Of a stretch of DNA of 64,000 bases, positions 35,477-44,402 are shown piece by piece. The notes beneath the pieces are model-generated. The model saw nothing but the letters and a program-made list of their open reading frames with translations, searched no databases and was not told where the DNA came from. The stretch's first letter is position 1. Every line of letters starts with the position of its first letter. This stretch comes from Mycolicibacterium aurum (GTDB taxonomy: Bacteria; Actinomycetota; Actinomycetes; Mycobacteriales; Mycobacteriaceae), in contig LT549889.1 in the NCBI GenBank assembly GCA_900078775.1, forward strand, positions 1,488,001-1,552,000, in the 5' to 3' direction. A program made the position numbers and the translations under genes.

Positions 35477-37252
35477 GTGCTGCGCACCCATGCCGCCGGT
35501 TCGTTGCGGTCCACCGACGCCGGTCAGACGGTGACCCTGGCGGGTTGGGTGGCGCGCCGGCGCGACCACGGCGGCGTCATCTTCATCGACCTGCGGGATA
35601 GTTCCGGCACGTCCCAGGTGGTGTTCCGCGATGCGACCGTGCTGGAGCAGGCCCACCGGCTGCGCGCCGAATTCTGTGTGGCCATCACCGGCGTGGTCGA
35701 GGTGCGCCCCGAGGGCAACGCCAACGCCGAGATCGCCACCGGCGAGATCGAGGTCAACGCCACCGAGCTGACCGTGCTGGGGGAGAGCGCGCCGCTGCCC
35801 TTCCAGCTGGACGAGACCGCCGGTGAGGAAGCCCGCCTGCGGTACCGCTACCTGGACCTGCGCCGGGAGGGCCCGGGTAACGCAATCCGGTTGCGCTCCA
35901 AGGTGAATGCGGCCGCCCGCGGTGTGCTCGCCGAGCACGACTTCGTCGAGATCGAGACCCCCACACTGACCCGGTCCACCCCCGAGGGAGCGCGGGACTT
36001 CCTGGTGCCCGCCCGGCTGCAGCCGGGCAGCTTCTACGCGCTGCCGCAGAGCCCGCAGCTGTTCAAGCAGTTGCTGATGGTCGCCGGCATGGAGCGCTAC
36101 TACCAGATCGCCCGCTGTTACCGGGACGAGGATTTCCGCGCCGACCGCCAGCCCGAGTTCACCCAGCTCGACATGGAGATGAGCTTCGTCGACGCCGACG
36201 ACGTCATCGCCATCTCGGAAGAGGTGCTCCGGGCGGTCTGGTCGACGATCGGTTACGACCTGCCCCTGCCGTTGCCGCGGATCAGCTACGAAGAGGCCAT
36301 GCGCCGGTTCGGCTCCGACAAGCCCGATCTGCGCTTCGGGGTGGAATTGGTGGAGTGCACCGAGTACTTCAAGGACACCACCTTCCGGGTGTTCCAGGCG
36401 CCCTACGTCGGAGCCGTGGTCATGGCGGGCGGCGCCTCGCAGCCCCGCCGCACCCTGGACGGATGGCAGGAGTTCGCCAAGCAGCGTGGGCACAAGGGCC
36501 TGGCCTACGTGCTGGTCGGCGACGACGGTGAGTTGAGCGGCCCGGTCGCCAAGAACCTCACCGACGCCGAGCGCGCGGGCCTGGCGGCGCACGTCGGCGC
36601 CAACCCCGGTGACTGCATCTTCTTCGCGGCCGGCACCGCCAAGGGCGCCCGCGCCCTGCTCGGCGCGACCCGCATCGAGATCGCCAAGCGCCTGGACCTG
36701 ATCGACCCGAACGCCTGGGCGTTCACCTGGGTGGTGGACTGGCCGATGTTCGAGTCCGCCGAGGAGGCGACCGCCTCCGGTGACGTCGCGGTGGGCTCGG
36801 GAGCCTGGACCGCCATGCACCACGCGTTCACCTCGCCCAAGCCGGAGTCCGAGGCCACCTTCGACAGCGATCCCGGCAGCGCGCTGTCCAACGCCTACGA
36901 CATCGTCTGCAACGGCAACGAGATCGGTGGCGGCTCGATCCGTATCCACCGCGGCGACGTGCAGGAGCGGGTGTTCGCGATGATGGGCATCGACCACGAC
37001 GAGGCCCGCGACAAGTTCGGCTTCCTGCTGGACGCCTTCAACTACGGCGCACCGCCGCACGGTGGCATCGCCTTCGGCTGGGACCGCATCACCGCCCTGC
37101 TGGCCGGCGTCGATTCCATCCGCGAGGTCATCGCGTTCCCGAAGTCCGGCGGCGGTGTGGACCCGCTGACCGATGCGCCCGCGCCGATCACCGCGCAGCA
37201 GCGCAAGGAATCGGGAATAGACGCCAAGCCGGAGAAGCTGGAAAAGGCGTGA
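35477..37252 (+). CDS. aspS: Aspartyl-tRNA synthetase
   Basis: A 591-residue class II synthetase from GTG 35477 with GAGGAG upstream. The N-terminal OB fold anticodon domain (about 15-105: [23 protein letters not shown], in parts), catalytic motif 1 ([20 protein letters not shown]), motif 2 ([24 protein letters not shown]) and motif 3 ([10 protein letters not shown]) are intact. The bacterial-type GAD insert lies at about 290-420. It charges tRNA-Asp; M. tuberculosis AspRS also charges tRNA-Asn for later amidation, which may apply here. The last four bases overlap the next start codon (GTGA). Confidence 0.96.
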   Translation: MLRTHAAGSLRSTDAGQTVTLAGWVARRRDHGGVIFIDLRDSSGTSQVVFRDATVLEQAHRLRAEFCVAITGVVEVRPEGNANAEIATGEIEVNATELTVLGESAPLPFQLDETAGEEARLRYRYLDLRREGPGNAIRLRSKVNAAARGVLAEHDFVEIETPTLTRSTPEGARDFLVPARLQPGSFYALPQSPQLFKQLLMVAGMERYYQIARCYRDEDFRADRQPEFTQLDMEMSFVDADDVIAISEEVLRAVWSTIGYDLPLPLPRISYEEAMRRFGSDKPDLRFGVELVECTEYFKDTTFRVFQAPYVGAVVMAGGASQPRRTLDGWQEFAKQRGHKGLAYVLVGDDGELSGPVAKNLTDAERAGLAAHVGANPGDCIFFAAGTAKGARALLGATRIEIAKRLDLIDPNAWAFTWVVDWPMFESAEEATASGDVAVGSGAWTAMHHAFTSPKPESEATFDSDPGSALSNAYDIVCNGNEIGGGSIRIHRGDVQERVFAMMGIDHDEARDKFGFLLDAFNYGAPPHGGIAFGWDRITALLAGVDSIREVIAFPKSGGGVDPLTDAPAPITAQQRKESGIDAKPEKLEKA

Positions 37253-37710
37253 CCGAACCCCGGAACGACTTCGACAAGGACAAGCTCGTCGCCGACACCG
37301 CGGCCTTGGACGACTTCAACCGCGCCATCGTGGAGGAGTTCCGAGCCAACGCCGGCACGGTCGGCGGCCCCTTCGAGGGGGCGACGTTGGTGTTGTTGCA
37401 CACCGTCGGCGCCAAATCGGGGGAGCCCCGACTCTCGCCGTTGGCGTATCTGGACATCGACGGCAAGGTGCTGATCGTCGGGTCCTATGCCGGGGCGCCG
37501 ACCAACCCGGCCTGGGTCTACAACCTGCGGGCCAACCCGAAGGCTCGCATCGAGCTCGGCGCCGAGCACTTCGAGGTCGTCGCCCGGGAACTGCCCGCCG
37601 AGGAGCGCGACGCGACCTACCCGAAGATCGTCGAGAAGGCTCCGGTGTTTGCCGAGTACCAGGCCAAGACGACGCGGGCGATCCCGTTGTTCGAGTTGAC
37701 GCGCACGTAA
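37249..37710 (+). CDS. F420H2-dependent nitroreductase/quinone reductase family (DDN-like)
   Basis: A 153-residue protein from GTG 37249, overlapping aspS by 4 bases. The split-barrel DDN family is recognised by [21 protein letters not shown] (about 47-67, in parts), [14 protein letters not shown] [23 protein letters not shown], and [12 protein letters not shown] near residue 108. The lysine and serine of GAKSG typically bind the F420 phosphate tail. Members reduce quinones or nitro groups with reduced F420, protecting the cell from oxidative stress. Coupling to aspS looks structural rather than functional. Confidence 0.9.
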   Translation: MTEPRNDFDKDKLVADTAALDDFNRAIVEEFRANAGTVGGPFEGATLVLLHTVGAKSGEPRLSPLAYLDIDGKVLIVGSYAGAPTNPAWVYNLRANPKARIELGAEHFEVVARELPAEERDATYPKIVEKAPVFAEYQAKTTRAIPLFELTRT

Positions 37711-37745
37711 GCTGTGTGAACGCTGTGCGTTGGCTCAGCGTTCCG

Positions 37746-37751
37746 TATGCT
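37746..37751 (+). promoter_or_regulatory. Putative -10 element of the first acyltransferase-like gene
   Basis: GTATGCT (TATGCT at 37746-37751) fits TANNNT and lies 33 bases before the GTG at 37785. The same GTATGCT word occurs twice before the paralogue at 39687. Confidence 0.35.
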
Positions 37752-37784
37752 CACCCCGTTCACATTTTGGGGCGGGGGTAATTG

Positions 37785-39149
37785 GTGGGTAACTCGGTCG
37801 CGCGCGATCCGGCGCCGAACACGGTCGACTACATGGATCACGCGTCCTATGTCGCGCTGCGGGCGCTGCGTCGCGGCCCGGTCGGGCAGTCGGTCTGGAT
37901 CTATGAGCGCGGCGTCGACCTGGACGGCCTGCGCCGGTTCCAGCGAAATCTGGAACACACCCTGCTAGGGCGCCGCATCGAGCCTTCGCCGCTGCCGTTC
38001 GGCCGGCACCGCTGGGTGACCTGCGCCGGCCCGGACAGCCTCGCGGTGGCCACCCGCGAGCGCGCCCGTGCCGAGGTGTGGCAGTGGGCCGATGAGCGGG
38101 CCAAGATCCCGGTCGATCCGGAGTTCGGCCCGCCATGGCATCTGGCGGTGCAACCGCTGATCGGCGGGGGCGCCGCGGTATCGCTGGTGTTCTCGCACAC
38201 CGTGGCCGACGGGGCCGCCTCGACGCTGTCGATCGTGTCCGCGGTCGAGGGCCACACCTGGGAACTGGGCTACCCGCCGCCGGGGTCACGGCCCTACGGC
38301 AAGGCGTTGCGGGAGGATCTGGCGGGCACCGCCCGCGCGCTGCGCGCGATCCCGTCTTCGCTGGTGGGCACCGTGCGTTTGCAGCATCAGCAGGCTGGCA
38401 AGACCAACCCCAAGGCGAAGAAGGCCGGCAAGCCCGCGCCGGCGGTATCGCGGTCCAAGGAACCCGTCACCGTGCCGATGGTCGCGGTGAGCCTCGATGC
38501 GACGGCCTTCGACGCGAAGGTCGCCGAACTCGGCGGCACCCGTAACGCATTCGTGGCCGCGTTGGCGGCCCGCCTCGGTCACGTCCTGGGCCGGGTCGAC
38601 GGTGACGGCAACGTCATGCTGACGTTCCCGGTCAGCGAGCGCACCGAGGGCGACACCCGCGGCAACGCCCTCAACGTCATCACCGTGACGGTGGACCCGG
38701 CCACCGTACTCACCGATCTCGGCCCGCTGCGCAAGGCCGTCAAGGACGCGCTGGTGCAGATGCAGGCCACCCGGGACGCCATGATGGCCCCGCTGCCGCT
38801 GATCCCGTTCGTGCCCAAATCGCTGATGGCCACCGTCGAGAAGGCGGTGTTGCAGGACGGGCTGCCGATCGGGTGCTCCAACGCCGGTGACATGCCGCCG
38901 GCGCTGAACCGGATCGACGGCACCGAGGCGGATTTCTTCATCGGCCGGATGATCGAGAACGGGGTCACCGAGGCCGCGTTCGCCCGCCGCGGCGGGCACC
39001 TGGCACTCGGCGTCACCATCACCGGTGGCACCGTCGCCATCAGCATCGCGTCCTGGAAGGTCGGCGGCCCGAACTCGGCGCCGGACCTCGGCGAGGCCGT
39101 CGGGAAGGCCTTCGCCGATTTCGGGCTGGCGCCGACGATCGAGTGGTGA
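37785..39149 (+). CDS. Wax ester synthase/condensation-domain-like acyltransferase, paralogue 1
   Basis: A 454-residue protein from GTG 37785. The CoA-dependent acyltransferase/condensation fold is suggested by the HxxxD motif SHTVADG with His138 and Asp142. Other conserved blocks are YMDHASYVALRAL, PEFGPPWHLAVQPL (about 112-125), FPVSERTEGDTRGNALNVITV (written here in parts) and GCSNAGDMPPALNRIDGT near 370. These match WS/DGAT-like proteins such as PapA or triacylglycerol synthase relatives, but the Asn-Asp-Val/Ala signatures of Tgs proteins are not clear. It should transfer an acyl group from a CoA or carrier donor. The gene at 39687 is a close paralogue. Both acceptor and donor are unknown. 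Confidence 0.75.
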   Translation: MGNSVARDPAPNTVDYMDHASYVALRALRRGPVGQSVWIYERGVDLDGLRRFQRNLEHTLLGRRIEPSPLPFGRHRWVTCAGPDSLAVATRERARAEVWQWADERAKIPVDPEFGPPWHLAVQPLIGGGAAVSLVFSHTVADGAASTLSIVSAVEGHTWELGYPPPGSRPYGKALREDLAGTARALRAIPSSLVGTVRLQHQQAGKTNPKAKKAGKPAPAVSRSKEPVTVPMVAVSLDATAFDAKVAELGGTRNAFVAALAARLGHVLGRVDGDGNVMLTFPVSERTEGDTRGNALNVITVTVDPATVLTDLGPLRKAVKDALVQMQATRDAMMAPLPLIPFVPKSLMATVEKAVLQDGLPIGCSNAGDMPPALNRIDGTEADFFIGRMIENGVTEAAFARRGGHLALGVTITGGTVAISIASWKVGGPNSAPDLGEAVGKAFADFGLAPTIEW

Positions 39150-39473
39150 GGTCACGGTGGTGCCGGGGCGGCGACCTCGGCGCGACTGTCCGAGCTGGTG
39201 GCTGTGGGTTTGCTGGAGAAGCGGCCGTATCGCCACCCCGGGCAGCGGGAGCGGTCGGGGTATGTGCTCACCCGGGCCGGTGTGGACTTCATGCCGGTGA
39301 TCCGGTCGATGTTCGATTGGGGGAGTAGGCACCTGCCCCACGCCGGCCGCCTCAAGCTCACCCACCTCGCCTGTGGCGCCGATGCTCATGTCGAAATCGC
39401 CTGTGCCGAAGGGCATTCGGTGCCCCTGAGCGAGCTCGGCCTGCGACTGGCCGAGAAACCGGAGAGACAGTAG
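39150..39473 (+). pseudogene. HxlR-family regulator, 5'-truncated remnant
   Basis: From the first codon after the preceding stop the frame is open to 39473 and gives about 108 residues; GTG 39198 would be the only usable start. The text ATSARLSELVAVGLLEKRPY, then SGYVLTRAGVDFMPVI and LACGADAHVEIACAEGH, is the second half of an HxlR winged-helix protein: end of the recognition helix, wing and a Cys-rich C-terminal tail. The first 50-60 residues, including most of the DNA-binding helix, are missing. The joint with foreign sequence lies near 39168. It is probably non-functional and marks an old rearrangement between the two acyltransferase genes. Confidence 0.7.
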
Positions 39474-39513
39474 GGGCGGATGGGGTAGCGCTCCGCGGAC
39501 CGCGGATCGCTCG

Positions 39514-39587
39514 TATGCTGATGCCGATCGCAGATTTTGCCCACGGGACTATTTACCGACCTGTTAAAATCTGCCCTCGGGTATGCT
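39514..39587 (+). promoter_or_regulatory. Repeat-rich promoter region of paralogue 2
   Basis: The 213-base gap before 39687 holds two GTATGCTGA words (TATGCT at 39514-39519 and 39582-39587), an 8-base inverted repeat CAGATTTT/AAAATCTG (39531-39538 and 39566-39573), and two TGCCC(A/T)CGGG words beside its arms. It is AT-rich compared with its surroundings. One of the TATGCT hexamers is the probable -10; the inverted repeat may be an operator. Confidence 0.4.
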
Positions 39588-39686
39588 GACCGTCGAATTT
39601 CAGCAGTCCCGTAGCAAAGTCGACCGCGTGCTGGGGGGCCCGTACGCGCCGGCCGAGTCGTCGCGGCACGAAAGGGCCCTCAAGAC

Positions 39687-41030
39687 ATGAATGACGCCGC
39701 GAGCAACACGCTGGCCTATATGGACCAAGGCTCCTATCTCGGGCTGCGTGCCCTGGGCCGCGGACCGGTCATCCAGTACGTGTGGATCTACGAGCGTGAC
39801 GTCGACATGGACGGGCTGCGGCGGTTCCAGCGCAACCTGTCCGGTGGGCTGCTCGGCAGGCTGGTCGAGAAGTCCTCGATCCCGTTCGGCCGCCACCACT
39901 GGGTGCACGCCGGTGAGCCGGCCGGCATCGACATCTCGGCCGTCGAGCGGCGCCGCGACGAGCTGTTCGACTTCGTCGACGAACGCGGCAACGTGCCCGT
40001 CGACCCCGAATTCGGGCCGCCCTGGCATATCGGGGTGCAGCCGCTCGTCGAAGGTGGCGCGGTCGTCACCCTGGTGGTCTCGCACACCGTGGCCGACGCC
40101 GGCGCCCTGATCGAATCCATCACGCACGCTGTCGACGGCACCGGCCGGAACCTGAATTATCCCGCCCGCGGAGCCCGCACCCGCCGCCAGGCGCTGCGCG
40201 CGGACGTCCGCACCACACTGCGGGCGCTCGGTGAGGTGCCCGCCGCGGTGATCGGCGCGGCCCGCATCGCCCGCGAGCAGTCCGGCGACCTGTCCGAATC
40301 GGCGAAGGCCGCCGCCCCCGCCTCCGCGGTCCGGCACCCGCAGCAGCCGATCAGCCTGCCCACCGTCGCGGTGCGCGTCCCCGAGGCCGAATGGGACGCC
40401 CGGGCCAAGGCGCTCGGCGGGTCCAGCAACGCGCTGCTCGCCGGTATCGCCGCTCGCATCGGCGTTCTCGTCGGCCGGGTGGACGCCGACGGGAAGGCGA
40501 TGCTGTCGCTGCCGGTCAGTGAACGCGTCGCCGAGGACACCCGCGGCAATGCGCTCAATACCATCACCGTGATGGCCGACGGGCATACCGCCCACGGCGA
40601 CCTCAAGCCGATCCGGGCCGATATCAAGTCCGCGCTCATCGAGTGCGCCGAGAAGCGCGACCAACTCCTGGCGCCGCTGCCGCTCGCGCCCTACACGCCG
40701 GCGTTCCTGCTGCGCCGGCTGGAGAAGCTGGTTCTCAAGGTCGGCAAGCCGATCGGTTCGTCGAACTCCGGTCCGCTGCCCGAACAGGTGAACCGGCCCG
40801 ACGGCACCCCGGCGGATTTCTTCTTCGCGACCTCCCCGGAGCCCGGGCTCACCGCCGGTGACCTGGAGCGGATGGGCGGGCGCATGCTGCTGGCGGCCGG
40901 GTCCGTCGGCGGCGCGGTGTGCATCTCGGTCGCCTCCTGGGAACCCGGGGCCCCGAATACCAAAGAGGCCCTTATGCAATCGGTGAAGGAAGCCTTCTAC
41001 GATTTCGAGCTCACCGCGGTGATGGAGTAA
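39687..41030 (+). CDS. Wax ester synthase/condensation-domain-like acyltransferase, paralogue 2
   Basis: A 447-residue protein from ATG 39687 with GAAAGGG upstream. It parallels the gene at 37785 throughout: YMDQGSYLGLRALGRGP, WIYERDVDMDGLRRFQRNL, PEFGPPWHIGVQPL, the HxxxD motif SHTVADAG (His133, Asp137), LPVSERVAEDTRGNALNTI (split) and GSSNSGPLPEQVNRPDGT. The residue after the catalytic Asp is Ala instead of Gly, a difference that sets it apart from its neighbour. By family it is an acyltransferase acting on CoA or carrier thioesters. The duplication and the HxlR remnant between suggest that the region arose by duplication of a regulator-enzyme unit. Confidence 0.75.
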   Translation: MNDAASNTLAYMDQGSYLGLRALGRGPVIQYVWIYERDVDMDGLRRFQRNLSGGLLGRLVEKSSIPFGRHHWVHAGEPAGIDISAVERRRDELFDFVDERGNVPVDPEFGPPWHIGVQPLVEGGAVVTLVVSHTVADAGALIESITHAVDGTGRNLNYPARGARTRRQALRADVRTTLRALGEVPAAVIGAARIAREQSGDLSESAKAAAPASAVRHPQQPISLPTVAVRVPEAEWDARAKALGGSSNALLAGIAARIGVLVGRVDADGKAMLSLPVSERVAEDTRGNALNTITVMADGHTAHGDLKPIRADIKSALIECAEKRDQLLAPLPLAPYTPAFLLRRLEKLVLKVGKPIGSSNSGPLPEQVNRPDGTPADFFFATSPEPGLTAGDLERMGGRMLLAAGSVGGAVCISVASWEPGAPNTKEALMQSVKEAFYDFELTAVME

Positions 41031-41087
41031 TCACACCCAGCGCTGCGCGCGGTGCGATCCCGACCGACCTGTGATGGGATCGGACGC

Positions 41088-44000
41088 ATGGGAATCAAAG
41101 TGGCGCTGGAGCACCGCACCACCTACAGCTTCGACAGGTTGGTCGACGTGCACCCGCACGTCGTGCGGCTGCGCCCGGCCCCGCACTCGCGTACCCCGAT
41201 CGAGGCCTACGCACTGCACGTCGAACCGGCCGAGCATTTCGTCAACTGGCAGCAGGATGCCTTCGGCAACTTCGTGGCGCGCCTGGTGTTCCCGAACCGC
41301 GCACGCAGCCTGTCGATCACCGTCGGGTTGATCGCCGATATGAAGGTGATCAACCCGTTCGACTTCTTCATCGAGGAATGGGCCGAGACCTTCCCGTTCC
41401 GCTATCCCGAGGAACTGCTCGCCGACCTCGAACCGTTCCTGCGCCCGGTCGACGAGGACGGCCCCGGCTCCGGCCCGGGCCCGCTGGTGACCGAGTGGGT
41501 GCGCAACTTCCACATCGCCGAGCAGACCCCGACCATCGACTTCCTGGTCAAGCTCAACGCGGCGGTGCGGGCCGACGTCGGCTACAGCGTGCGGATGGAA
41601 GCCGGTGTGCAGACACCCGATTTCACCCTGCGCAGCGGGATCGGCTCCTGCCGGGACTCGGCCTGGCTGCTGGTCTCCATCCTGCGCCGGCTCGGGTTGG
41701 CGGCCCGCTTCGTCTCCGGCTATCTGGTCCAGCTGACCTCCGATGTGCCCGCCCTCGACGGCCCCTCCGGGCCGGCGGCCGACTTCACCGATCTGCACGC
41801 CTGGACCGAGGTGTACATCCCCGGCGCCGGCTGGATCGGGATGGACCCCACCTCCGCGCTGTTCGCCGGCGAGGGGCACATCCCGCTGTCGGCCACCCCG
41901 CACCCCTCTTCGGCGGCCCCCATCACCGGCGCCACCGGGCCGTGCGAATCCACCCTGGACTTCAGCAACATCGTCACCCGCATCCATGAGGACCCGAGGG
42001 TCACCCTGCCCTACACCGACGGGGCGTGGGCGGCGATCAACGCGCTCGGTGAGCAGCTCGATCAACGGCTGGCCGAGGCCGATGTGCGCCTCACCGTCGG
42101 CGGCGAACCGACCTTCGTCTCGATCGACAACCAGACCGACCCGGAGTGGACCACCGCGGCGGACGGGCCGCACAAACGCGAACGTGCCTCCGCGCTGGCG
42201 GAGCGGCTGCGCGCGCTGTGGGCCCCGACCGGTCTGGTGCAACGCAGCCAGGGCAAGTGGTACCCGGGAGAACCCTTGCCGCGCTGGCAGATCGGACTGC
42301 ACTGGCGCACCGACGGGGCGCCGCTGTGGAACGACCCGGCGCTGCTGGCCGACCCCTGGGCCGACGCCAGACCGGATGCCGCCCCCGCCGGGTCCGGCGC
42401 CGACCTGCTCGCCGCGATCGCCGGCGCGCTGGGACTGCCCGGCACCCAGGTGCGCCCCGCCTACGAGGACCCGCTGGCCCGGCTGGCCGCCGCGGTCCGC
42501 CGGCCGGACGGCGATCCGGTGCACCCGGCCGACGACCCCGCCGACGATGACGCGGGCGCCCGCGCCGCGCTGCTGGCCCGGCTCGACGACTCGGTGGCCG
42601 GGCCCAGCGCCCACGTGCTGCCGCTGCACCGCCGCGAGGACGACACCGGCTGGGCCAGCGCGGACTGGCGGCTGCGGCGCGGCCGCATCGTGCTGCTGCC
42701 CGGGGATTCGCCGGCGGGCCTGCGGCTGCCGCTGGACTCGATCAGCTGGCGTCCGCCCCGCCCGGAGTTCGAGGCGGACCCGACCGCACCCCGCGACAAG
42801 CTGAAAACCGCTGCGGCCGAACAGCCTCCGGCCAAGATCGAGGATGCTGAAGCCGTACCCACCACGGCGCTGGTGGCCGAGGTGCGCGACGGGCTGCTCT
42901 ACGTCTTCCTGCCGCCCACCACCGATCTGGAGCACTTCGTAGACCTGGTGTCCCGGGTGGAGCGGGCCGCCGCCACGGTCGGTGTGCCGGTGGTGATCGA
43001 AGGCTACGGACCCCCGCGCGATGCCCGGATCAGCTCGATGAGCGTCACCCCGGACCCGGGTGTCATCGAGGTGAACGTCGCGCCCACAGCGAGTTTCGCC
43101 GAACAGCGGGCACAGCTGGAGTCGCTCTACGAGCAGGCCCGGCTGGCCCGGCTGTCCACCGAGTCCTTCGAGATCGACGGCACCCACGGCGGCACCGGCG
43201 GCGGCAACCACATCACCCTGGGCGGCGTGACCCCGGCCGATTCGCCGCTGCTGCGGCGGCCGGACCTGCTGGTCTCCATGTTGACCTACTGGCAGCGGCA
43301 CCCGGCGCTGTCCTATCTGTTCGCCGGCCGGTTCATCGGCACCACCTCACAGGCGCCCCGGGTGGACGAGGGCCGGTCCGAGGCGCTGTACGAGTTGGAG
43401 ATCGCGTTCGCCGAGATCGCCCGGCTCTCGGAGGAAGGGGAACCTCCAGCCTGGACAACCGACCGGGCCCTGCGCCACCTGCTGACCGACATCACCGGCA
43501 ACACCCACCGCGCCGAGTTCTGCATCGACAAGCTCTACAGCCCGGACAGCCCGACCGGCCGACTCGGCCTGCTGGAACTGCGCGGCTTCGAGATGCCGCC
43601 GCACTATCAGATGGCGATGGTGCAGTCGCTGTTGGTGCGTGCGCTGATCTCCTGGTTCTGGGAGCAACCGCTGCGCGCCCCGCTGATCCGGCACGGGGCC
43701 AACCTGCACGGCCGATACCTGTTGCCGCACTTCCTCATTCAGGACATCGCCGATGTGGCCGCCGATCTGCGGGCGCACGGGGTCAACTTCGAGACCAGCT
43801 GGCTGGACCCGTTCACCGAGTTCCGCTTCCCGCGGATCGGCACCGCGGTGTTCGACGGCGTCGAGATCGAATTGCGCGGCGCCATCGAGCCATGGAACGT
43901 GCTGGGGGAGGAGTCCACCGGCAGCGGCACCGCCCGCTACGTGGACTCCTCGGTGGAACGCCTGCAGGTGCGCCTCGTCGGCGCCGACCGGCACCGTCAC

Positions 44001-44402
44001 CTCGTCACCGTCAACGGACACCCGATCCCGCTGCTGGCCACCGACAGCGCGGACATCCAGGTCGGCGGAGTCCGGTACCGCGCCTGGCAACCGCCCAGCG
44101 CGCTGCACCCCAGCATCACCGTCGACGGGCCGCTGCGCTTCGAGCTCATCGACTCCTCGACCGGTATGTCCCGCGGCGGGTGCACCTATCACGTGGCCCA
44201 CCCGGGCGGCCGGAGTTACCAGACCCCGCCGGTCAACGCGGTCGAGGCTGAGTCCCGGCGCGGGCGCCGCTTCGAGGCCACCGGATTCACCCCGGGACGT
44301 GTGGATATGTCCGATCTCCGGGAGAAGCAGGCGCGCCAGTCCACCGATAGGGGTGCGCCGGGGATCCTGGACCTACGCCGGGTGCGTACCGTTCTGCGTT
44401 GA
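41088..44402 (+). CDS. Transglutaminase-like protein with DUF2126 (Rv2566-like)
   Basis: A 1104-residue protein from ATG 41088. The N-terminal domain (about 1-290) is a bacterial transglutaminase-like fold with Cys188 in GIGSCRDSAW, His237 in LHAWTEV and Asp253 in GMDPTSA as catalytic triad. The rest is DUF2126, opening with RLTVGGEPTFVSIDN near 350, with HGGTGGGNHITLGG near 700 and the conserved block ELRGFEMPPHYQMAMVQSLL near 830. Such proteins are linked by genome context to ATP-grasp enzymes. Its TGA overlaps the ATG of the next gene by one base. Predicted role: hydrolysis or transfer on peptide-like or amide products; the substrate is unknown. Confidence 0.9.
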   Translation: MGIKVALEHRTTYSFDRLVDVHPHVVRLRPAPHSRTPIEAYALHVEPAEHFVNWQQDAFGNFVARLVFPNRARSLSITVGLIADMKVINPFDFFIEEWAETFPFRYPEELLADLEPFLRPVDEDGPGSGPGPLVTEWVRNFHIAEQTPTIDFLVKLNAAVRADVGYSVRMEAGVQTPDFTLRSGIGSCRDSAWLLVSILRRLGLAARFVSGYLVQLTSDVPALDGPSGPAADFTDLHAWTEVYIPGAGWIGMDPTSALFAGEGHIPLSATPHPSSAAPITGATGPCESTLDFSNIVTRIHEDPRVTLPYTDGAWAAINALGEQLDQRLAEADVRLTVGGEPTFVSIDNQTDPEWTTAADGPHKRERASALAERLRALWAPTGLVQRSQGKWYPGEPLPRWQIGLHWRTDGAPLWNDPALLADPWADARPDAAPAGSGADLLAAIAGALGLPGTQVRPAYEDPLARLAAAVRRPDGDPVHPADDPADDDAGARAALLARLDDSVAGPSAHVLPLHRREDDTGWASADWRLRRGRIVLLPGDSPAGLRLPLDSISWRPPRPEFEADPTAPRDKLKTAAAEQPPAKIEDAEAVPTTALVAEVRDGLLYVFLPPTTDLEHFVDLVSRVERAAATVGVPVVIEGYGPPRDARISSMSVTPDPGVIEVNVAPTASFAEQRAQLESLYEQARLARLSTESFEIDGTHGGTGGGNHITLGGVTPADSPLLRRPDLLVSMLTYWQRHPALSYLFAGRFIGTTSQAPRVDEGRSEALYELEIAFAEIARLSEEGEPPAWTTDRALRHLLTDITGNTHRAEFCIDKLYSPDSPTGRLGLLELRGFEMPPHYQMAMVQSLLVRALISWFWEQPLRAPLIRHGANLHGRYLLPHFLIQDIADVAADLRAHGVNFETSWLDPFTEFRFPRIGTAVFDGVEIELRGAIEPWNVLGEESTGSGTARYVDSSVERLQVRLVGADRHRHLVTVNGHPIPLLATDSADIQVGGVRYRAWQPPSALHPSITVDGPLRFELIDSSTGMSRGGCTYHVAHPGGRSYQTPPVNAVEAESRRGRRFEATGFTPGRVDMSDLREKQARQSTDRGAPGILDLRRVRTVLR

